This document shows positions 56,854 through 64,000 of a DNA stretch of 64,000 bases, one piece after another; the stretch's first letter is position 1; every line of letters begins with the position of its first letter. The DNA comes from Datura wrightii. Lineage: Eukaryota; Streptophyta; Magnoliopsida; Solanales; Solanaceae. A model generated the notes under the pieces. That model ran no database searches and had not been told where the DNA came from. It saw nothing but the letters and a program-made list of their open reading frames with translations. The stretch spans positions 74,114,501-74,178,500 of the forward strand of contig JASDFA010000007.1 in assembly GCA_035772735.1 (NCBI GenBank), read 5' to 3'. The position numbers were made by a program, and so were the translations under genes.

Positions 56854-58074
56854 ATGGCTAGCAGGCAAGACAAAGGAAAGGGTGCTTCTACCTCAGGCAC
56901 CGGAAAGAAATGGATGAGACTGGGCACTGCAGTCCCAGCTGCACCCGCTGTTCCGCACGGCCAACACCGCCGATACGGAACAAGATGGGTCACCGATGAA
57001 GGGAAGAAATGGTACGCAAAGCATAAGGAGAACAAGTACTTCCCCGAGGAACATATTGCTAGGGAACCACTTGCACAGGAGTTCCCTCGCATTGTACAGA
57101 GGATTGAGGCAGCTGGGCTCAGCTTTATTTTTCAGGAGCCCAAGGAGTGCAACCTTCATTTGGTCCGGGAATTTTATGCCAACTGGAACCCAGCCATCAG
57201 AAGCCACACTATTAAAATCAGAGGGCAGATTGTCACTCTGGAACCCCAGCAGCTGAATGCCATCGTTGGAGCGCGGGACACAGACGCCCACGTTCTCCGC
57301 CAGCTAAACATCACCCCACCGTACGCCGACATCAGACGTATGTTGTGTGGGGCTCGATCCACAGCCCGATGGAGTAGACACAAGGAGAGGGGTTACCACC
57401 AGACTCTTCCCTATTCGCAGATGAACAGGGAGGCCAGAATCTGGCTAACAATTGTGTGTTCGTGCTTGATCCCGGGAGTTCATATGACAGACGTGACCCG
57501 GGACCGTGTCTGCTTGGTGTATGCCCTTATGAAAGGACTTGAGATTAATGTTGGGGCGGTCATAATATCCACCATGAAGAGAGCCAGACTGCACCAGGGT
57601 CACAGATACGGGTTTGGCGGACTCATCACCACCTTCCTCCGAGGCCTCGACATTGAGGAAGAAGCCTTGGATTACATTCCGCAGCTGGAGCAGAGGGCCC
57701 TTGATGTGACAAAGACTAAGGCCCCCGACACTACACACGGACCCGTGCTTACTTTGGGCGAGAGACATGCTCGTGACGATCAGTACATGGCCCGTATGTT
57801 CGGCATGCAGATGCTGCAGCTACGGATAGGTGGGAGACCAGCCACCGAGGAGGAGTTATGGCAGCTGGAGCTGGACTACCCCTTTGGCGAGAACGCCAGA
57901 GCCTTATGTAAGGTGGGGCCAGCCTTTGTGGAGCTGACAGACGATGATGTCCCTACTGATGAGGAGACACATCGTGAGGACTCTGATGTGGAGTCCGATG
58001 ACGACGATGGAGCTGATTCAGATATGGGCGACGAGGCTGCAGCACCAGATGAGGAAGTCGAATATTTCTACTGA
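56854..58074 (+). CDS. Element F third ORF, intact, 406 residues (plant transposon protein-like)
   Basis: I choose ATG 56854 (MASRQDKGKGAST) over the in-frame 56833 because it follows the splice acceptor and matches the E start. Layout: basic N-terminus (residues 1-30); central conserved domain (about 40-330) with RTRWVTDEGKKWYAKHKE, REFYANWNPAIRSHTIKIRG, VGARDTDAHVLRQL, RDRVCLVYALMKGLEINVG and GHRYGFGGLITTFLRG; acidic C-terminal tail of about 45 residues rich in Asp and Glu. No signal peptide or membrane helix is seen, so an envelope-like role is not supported. It resembles proteins labelled putative plant transposon protein in Athila-like elements; function unknown. It is the only long undamaged ORF in the window. 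Confidence 0.85.
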   Translation: MASRQDKGKGASTSGTGKKWMRLGTAVPAAPAVPHGQHRRYGTRWVTDEGKKWYAKHKENKYFPEEHIAREPLAQEFPRIVQRIEAAGLSFIFQEPKECNLHLVREFYANWNPAIRSHTIKIRGQIVTLEPQQLNAIVGARDTDAHVLRQLNITPPYADIRRMLCGARSTARWSRHKERGYHQTLPYSQMNREARIWLTIVCSCLIPGVHMTDVTRDRVCLVYALMKGLEINVGAVIISTMKRARLHQGHRYGFGGLITTFLRGLDIEEEALDYIPQLEQRALDVTKTKAPDTTHGPVLTLGERHARDDQYMARMFGMQMLQLRIGGRPATEEELWQLELDYPFGENARALCKVGPAFVELTDDDVPTDEETHREDSDVESDDDDGADSDMGDEAAAPDEEVEYFY

Positions 58075-59960
58075 GCAGGGAGTTCCACTACCCAAATTTT
58101 GTGCTTTGTATTTTTGTGAACACTGGGGACAGTGTTCGATTTAAGTGTGGGGTGGGGAGTAGTTAGGTGCTAGGTCAAGGCTCTAAATTGCTGTATAATT
58201 TTTCCTTGCTGTTTATGTATGTTGTGCCTTCCCTGTTGTGAACTGATTTGTGATGTACGTATATATTTGTTTTGTGGCTAATGATGTGTGTTTTTGAAAA
58301 TTATGGTTGCAATGGTAAATATTTTATAAATTTTGTAAATAATTTTTTTTTCTCTATCGACATGATCGATATTTTTCAAATTTTTTGCGAAAATATATTG
58401 CACTTGTAAATATTTTCTTTCTATCGAAATGATCAATGTGTTGCAAAAATTTTGTCGATTTTTTTTTTGGGTTTCTCGGAGTTTGTTTTCGGTTCTTTTA
58501 CCGAGAATAGTCCCATTGAACCGATGTCATAGTTAGTGATCGTTCCCTATGATGGATGGATGACGACCGTCTTAAGGGAAATGTAGTCGGTAGGAGTAGG
58601 ATTTTTATTTGTTGTTTTAGTTTTCTTTGGTGGATTGCATCAATGAACTGTAGTTGCTTATGGTTGCTAAAATTTCGTTGCGTGTTGTAATTGATGTTCA
58701 AATTGTGAAAATGATTCGTTTGAAAGCATGAAATTCTGTAAATATGTTGAGTTACCTAGGCTATAGAATTTGGTTCATTATGGTTGAGGCTTAATCTTGA
58801 ATTCATGTAATTGACTAATTAAAGAGTCTGTGAATGCATCTTGATTCGAGCATGTGCATGAAGTGTGAAGTGAGGATTTGCTATTCCATGTCATTGTGAA
58901 TTGTCTAGAACTTGCCTGGTGTGTATATGAAGCGAAATGAAGGAGGTGTAGTGTTGGAAAGGATGTAGGCATTTCTTTGTTTTAACCGATAGTTTCCATT
59001 TTTTTCTTGTCAAATTCTACCTTTTTATATGTTGTATACCCTAGTCAGCCCGTTGAGCCTTTAGCCGATTTTTTTATTTTGTCCAAAATTGTATGAACTA
59101 AGCTTTATTCCTTCTTGTCATTAGCCTTAAAGTCTTTAAGAAGCTCTTAAGCGCTTACAAAGAACAGAAAATGTTTCCCAAAGTGTTAAAGAGTGAAAAG
59201 AGTGAAAAGAAAAAGAAAAGCAAAGTGAGGAAAGAAAAGATGACGTTGAAGAGGCACTTGTTGTAATTAATTGATATTGAGGGTACATGAAAACCCTCTG
59301 TTTTGTGTCAAGTGTGGTTGATGAAATGGGTTGTATGAAAGTAAACCAGCATGAATGGGAGAAAAAGAGAAAAGAGAGGAACAATATCCATGAGTCGATG
59401 GGAATGAGTTGAAAAGGCGCTTAAGGATGCTAGCGATTATTATTGGCTAATCCAATATATGCATACTAGATCCATAGCCCCGTTACAACCCATTAAAAGT
59501 CCTATTTGATCCTACATTGCATTTCTTTATATTAGTGGAGTAATACACTAAGGGCAAGCCTATGGGTCATGACATGATGCATGTGAATTCTTTTGGGAGA
59601 GAGAGTGAAATTAATTTTTATATGCCCCTACTTGCATGTTTGTGTGTTGCATGAACATAAAGGGGAAGTTTCTCTCGAGTTGTGAGGGCACATGCTTGAT
59701 GAAAGATTGATTTTCGTGTCGGATTTCTTGATTAGTTGATTTGCATGAGTTTGCCGATATCAAGAATCAATTCTTAAAAGTCTAGGAAGCCTTGATGTAT
59801 TAAGGTCATTGTCTTGTACGACCAAGCATGTTTTCTTGATGATTTGCAAAAATTGAATAATCGGTATGACCGTAGCGTAAATTGTTGCACCATAGTGATG
59901 AAAGTTGGGATGTAATTTACATGAGTTGTGTATGGTTGTTCGAGGACGAACAAGGATTTA
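58075..59960 (+). other. Element F 3' untranslated region with conserved blocks
   Basis: No gene. A block right after the stop contains GAACACTGGGGACAGTGTTC (58116-58135), a near-perfect palindrome also present in inverse orientation in E near 29450-29470. Block 58543-58580 has arms TTCCCT/AGGGAA around TGATGGATGGATGACGA, the same 38-base length as in E. Further shared text lies at 59545-59610. Minus-strand frames here are chance. Confidence 0.7.
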
Positions 59961-59973
59961 AGTGTGGGGTAAG
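59961..59973 (+). other. Polypurine tract of element F
   Basis: AGTGTGGGGTAAG lies directly before the 3' LTR. Confidence 0.9.
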
Positions 59974-61419
59974 TGATCTTGGGCAGATTTATATGCCCAA
60001 GTGATACTCAAACGTATCATTTTTACCTTGTTTGTTGTGCAATGTGTATATAATATCATGTAATTGGTAATAAAATGCGAATTTATACTAACCAACATGA
60101 TTAGCATTTGTTTTGCAGGAAAATGTGATTTTTAGGAGATAAAATGCATGTTGGAACTATGTCGGAGTTGGACTTGGATGCGAGCGTGGAAAAGACCCGG
60201 GAATGCAGGATTTATAGGGGCTCCGCGATGGATCCGTGCCACGCTACCATCGCGGTAGCACACTGCCTGAGCAGGAATTAAATTTGCAATTTCCAGTGTG
60301 CATGCGCGTCAGCTCCGTGGCACGGAGATAGGCCTCCGCGATGGCCTCCGTGCCACGTTGAGGTTAAATTACTGGACCCTGGAAATTCCAGTGAGGGTCC
60401 GCTTCCACGCCGTGTCACGGAGGCAAGGCTCCGCGTTGGCCTCCGTGACATGTTGCTTGTTATTCCGGAAAAAATTTCCCACTAGTATAAATAGCACACT
60501 TAGGTTTATTTTAAGGAGTTTTTCAGTTTTTAGACTGAGTTCAGAAGTGGAGAGCAGGAACGTGGGTTAGTAGCAGTTGAAGATTGGAAAAGCTAAGGGA
60601 TTTCTTCTCTTCCTTTCTTCTTTCTATCAATTGTACGTATGATTTACACTCATTTTAGGATGATCAATCCAAGAATGAGTGGCTAATTCTCTTTCTTGCT
60701 GAGGTTTTGAACATGTGTAATGAATTCTGATTTTCATTGATATGGTTTATTCTTCTTCTTTAATGTTGTTCTATTAATTCTTGTTCTTTATTGCATTAGT
60801 CATTGGCCAACATTAATGGATATCTAAAAAGTCCAATTTCACTCGAGAGAGCAAGAAATTGGAAAGTTGTGAATTAATAGGGTATTGTTCTTAACTTGAT
60901 TTGGGAAAATTGGGTTTTGATGTGCTTTCCTGATAGAAATATACTTGGAAGCCGTATTAGTCAAATTAGGAACCGGAATTGTAGTGCTAGGTCATAAATT
61001 GCATTTGATCACAGAAATGTAGACGGATGGTTTATGATTCTAAAGTGAAATTAAATACGAGAGTTTTAATTTCTAGGCAAATGTTCTTGGCTAGCAACAT
61101 GAAGAAGAAAATTAACCAAAGTTATCATGATTATCAAGTTCACTACTTGTTCTTAACCTTGGCATGTTCATATCCATTGTCTGAATTCAAAAGTAAATAG
61201 TTTGTATTAATTGTAGTATATAGTTTAGAAACAAAAAATTCAATTACTCTTGGGTACGTTGTTGTTAGCATAATTAGAAGTTAAATAGAAATATAGTAAA
61301 TTAGGCAATTTTACATATCTTGAGCCTCCTTGGATCGATACTTGGCTACTTAGCCACTTTATTACTTGTTTGACCACGTGCACTTGCGTGTCGGTTTTCG
61401 TACCCCAAAGCACCGAGCA
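59974..61419 (+). repeat. Element F 3' LTR (1446 bp)
   Basis: This is the direct repeat of 51506-52955, with CCCAT duplicated after it. It lacks a 4-base stretch present near the end of the 5' LTR. The promoter inverted repeat is at 60411-60424 and 60439-60452 with one mismatch (CATG for CACG). Confidence 0.95.
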
Positions 61420-61663
61420 CCCATTACCATTTCTTCTTCCATTTGCTCTTCTGGGAGGCATTATCTGCAAATGCGTAAAGCACGAGTCAGGACAGGAACT
61501 ATTAGAGTTTCATACTCTATGCACGATAAGAATCATGAAGAAAAGGGAACATTCCTAAAACGTCTCGCAGCCTCTTCGTCATAAGTGTGTCACGCTTCAC
61601 ACCAATGAAAAATACCCTATTTAGAGCGGCTTTCAGACACCCTAGGACACTTCAAAACCTAAT

Positions 61664-61675
61664 GCTCTGATACCA
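61664..61675 (-). other. Primer-binding site of J1 (tRNA-iMet type)
   Basis: The minus strand reads TGGTATCAGAGC, four bases inside the 5' LTR start at 61680. Confidence 0.9.
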
Positions 61676-61679
61676 AGTT

Positions 61680-64000
61680 TGTCACAACCCGAACATAGGC
61701 TCGGATAAAGACACGGGACAAGGAACCCCGAGAGGCTCCAAGTCGACCCATAGCATAATCATAGCATAACATTAGCAAGAGAACAACTAACAGAATCATA
61801 ACTGAGTGGAAGCTAACTGAAAGAGTCTAACCATAATCCATAAGAACATAATCAAATAAAACTCTGATACAAAAGATGAATCTGTCTATACAAGTTTGAA
61901 AGCCTCTACTACACTGATGAGTTGCTGGGTGAAGCCCCCAGCTAGCTTCTAAGTCTGAAAACTGAAATATAACTAAAATAGGAAACGTAGATCGTGTCCT
62001 CGAGGGATGAGGACTCACCACAATCGCTAAGATAGAAATGGAGTGTATCCAACAGCGTGGCTGAGTCTGGAAACCTAAATATACATATCATGAAACGATA
62101 TAGCAAATAAAGTATGCGGTTAGTACTTGGAATGTACTGAGTATATGGGAAGCGTAAAGAAATTAAAACATGCAAGTATACAAGAAGGAAGTAAACTTAG
62201 TACATCATTAAACATATAACTGAACTGAAATACAATAACCCTGTCTGAGATATACATATATATTTACATAAAGATTTTATTTGAAAACATTTACTGAAGC
62301 ATAATCAAACTAATGCATAAGGGTCGGGTACTGCACATATACTAAGAACTGAAGTTGTAACTAATATCATACACTACACTGACAACTGCTAATAATTGAG
62401 ACTGAATTCTCTAAGACTGATTAAACTGAAGTATGAAACTATACAGAGCTGAGCTGAACTGATATCGTGGACTGAGCTAAGGGAGACATTCTCTGCTATG
62501 GAGTGTCCCTGACTGACTAAAGGTGACGTTCTCTGCTATTGAGACTACCTAACTGAACTAAGGGAAACACTATTGACTATTGAGAATCCTTGACTAAGCT
62601 AAGGGAAACATTCTCAGCTAATTAGAATCCCTGACTAAGCTAAGGGATACATTCTCTGCTATTGAGAATCCCTGACTGAGCTAAGGGAGACATTCTCAGC
62701 TATTGAGAATCCCTAACTGAGCTAAGGGAGACATTCTTTGGAATGGAGAATCCCTGACTGGACTGAGGGAAACATTCTCAACTATTGAGAGTCCCGATAA
62801 AACTTTTATATGAAGGTACCAATCTAATAATCATTCATATAGTCTAAGCTACTTCAGCTAATTAGAGACCTGAGTATTCAACTAATCACATCATACTGAA
62901 TTCATTTAAAGTCTGATCAAGGCTACTTTCTACTATCAACAAGCCTAAAAGTTTGAAAGATCATAATCATGCTTTGTTCTCAAATTTCATAACATTTCAA
63001 TCCCGAATTTATAGCATATGTCATATATTCTAGATTCATATAAGATCCATAGGTCCAAGTCATACTTTAACATATACCCGACATCATAGTGAAGGCATAC
63101 ACATATTCCATATACATCCAAGCCCATAAATTCTAATCATACCTCAATACATATGATAAATCATATATTCAAGATTTACGCAAAAGCCATATGATCGACT
63201 CATGCTTTAAACATATATATCGAGTTCATGGAAAGAGCATGTGAGTATTTAATGAAATCCCATTTGAAATTTATGCTAAATCATGGTAAAAGTTCTATAA
63301 TCATGCTATTCACATATCACGTACATAATGCGAGAACATGGAATAAATTTCATAAGCAACATGGCTATTAATCATGATCGGTCTTCAAATACATAGAAGA
63401 CATATGAGAATTTTTGCATAAATTGAAACCCTAGAACATGCTGTTATAGAAATCAAAGGTTTAGGATTTTAGTATAAAAATTGGGACACAAGGATGGATG
63501 GAGATACTTGTTGAAGTTCCACATACCTGATTAAAAGGCTCCCTTACTGATGTCGAAGCTTTCAGCTCTTGAAAGAAAACCCTAGATGCTCTTGAGCTTG
63601 AGAGAAGAAGAAGAAAAAAACTTCTACAGATGGTTTTGGATAATGATGGGCTTAGGCTTGTGAAAACCCCTTTTCTTACACTCTTACAATACCTAAAACG
63701 ACACCATTTAAGAACTGGAAGCATAGGACTTTACAAAAATACCCCTAGGATTTTGATTAAAAATCTGCCTGATTAGTCACTATGAACCTCACCACGAGTT
63801 ATTGGTCCTCACCACGGCTCGTGGTGACCGTCCGTTGCCACTGAGAAAAGTTTCCCATCTTTTGCTTCTTCAAACAAAGATAAATAGGATGGTTTATTAC
63901 TTGATCCAACTACTCGTCAGTACCTTCTGTTGTCAACACTGGTCCAATCCTTGAAATCATTCCAACTACCAACACGACGGTTCATTACTTCACCTAATGG
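61680..64000 (-). repeat. J1 5' LTR, partial (right end outside window)
   Basis: It begins TGTCACAACCCG and aligns along its length with 46816 onwards. At 63809-63827 TCACCACG-GCT-CGTGGTGA is a perfect 8-base inverted repeat of the type found in the other chromovirus LTRs. No genes. Confidence 0.92.
62477..62800. repeat. Tandem repeat in J1 5' LTR, about 41-base unit, 8 copies
   Basis: Same unit as 47614-47857 but two copies longer. The additional copies are in the middle, consistent with unequal exchange or slippage after insertion. Confidence 0.93.

Larger units (their letters stand above)
51506..61419 (+). mobile_element. Element F: young Athila-like retrotransposon lacking RT-RNase H-integrase, target duplication CCCAT
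   Basis: LTRs at 51506-52955 (1450 bp) and 59974-61419 (1446 bp) are flanked by CCCAT (51501-51505 and 61420-61424). It has an exact tRNA-Asp primer site, an intact purine tract, gag, protease and an open third ORF. A deletion joins the protease end directly to the last codons of integrase. Hand count gives 19 substitutions plus one 4-base indel between LTRs (1.3%). At an assumed 1.3e-8 per site per year this is about half a million years. It must have moved using another element's enzymes. Confidence 0.94.
46816..64000 (-). mobile_element. J1: chromovirus-type element lacking pol, minus strand, split by F, right end outside window
   Basis: The 3' LTR (46816-49420), purine tract, short internal region with gag, tRNA-iMet primer site (61664-61675) and 5' LTR (61680 to window end) are all present. 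Element F (51506-61419) sits inside gag. Without F the internal region is only about 2.3 kb and has no RT, RNase H or integrase, so J1 is non-autonomous. The left flank offers CCATT (46811-46815) as target sequence; the right copy is outside. Confidence 0.88.

Noticed and set aside
56854..58074. Labelling the third ORF as an envelope gene
   Set aside because: Its position matches the so-called env-like ORF of Athila elements, but I see no signal peptide, membrane helix or cleavage-type site. The protein is soluble-looking with a basic start and acidic tail.

Overview
This window looks like plant nuclear DNA made almost entirely of nested LTR retrotransposons. I found no convincing host gene, tRNA, rRNA, bacterial-type operon or CRISPR array. 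The element types (Tekay/Del-like chromoviruses with 2-2.6 kb LTRs and tRNA-iMet primer sites; Athila/Tat-like elements with tRNA-Asp primer sites and a third ORF) and the sequence style suggest a large-genome eudicot. I lean towards Solanaceae, but that is an inference from general familiarity with such repeats, not a match I could run.

Layout by insertion history. H1 (10200-~13870, +) is the 3' part of an old chromovirus. Element A (1-10199, minus, cut by the window edge) is inserted in its pol. G (~13871-17513, +) is an old Athila-like gag-protease segment. B1 (17514-46248, minus) is an old chromovirus inserted in G. Three later insertions split B1: C (17995-23872, minus, target duplication TAAAA) in its 3' LTR; E (26289-38925, minus, target duplication CTAGC) near the integrase C-terminus; and a solo LTR, L1 (41471-43962, +, target duplication TACAA) in the protease/RT region. 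K (46249-46815, +) is a remnant of an Athila-like third ORF and is cut by J1 (46816 to beyond 64000, minus), a chromovirus derivative without pol. F (51506-61419, +, target duplication CCCAT) is inserted in J1 gag. Hand-counted LTR differences give a relative order: F youngest (about 1.3%), then A (about 2.7%), E (about 4.2%), with C and B1 clearly older.

How the parts work together. E keeps the whole Athila-like layout (gag, protease, RT, RNase H, integrase, third ORF) but carries many stops. F is a younger relative that lost RT, RNase H and most of integrase in one internal deletion, yet keeps LTRs, primer site, gag, protease and a fully open third ORF of about 406 codons. C keeps only the LTR/UTR signals and an unrelated-looking ORF. 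A and J1 are also defective. The window therefore holds several elements that must have been mobilised in trans.

The most interesting signals are non-coding. (1) A hairpin with a constant AGGCAA loop lies just 3' of the main ORF in C, E and F, and its stem changes by compensatory substitutions. (2) Strong inverted repeats sit immediately upstream of the LTR TATA boxes, and the same repeat types are shared by chromoviruses and Athila-like elements. (3) In E and F the same inverted repeats recur inside the element, upstream of a 5'-UTR intron that leads to the third ORF, which suggests an internal promoter. (4) E and F gag both seem to start at a CUG.
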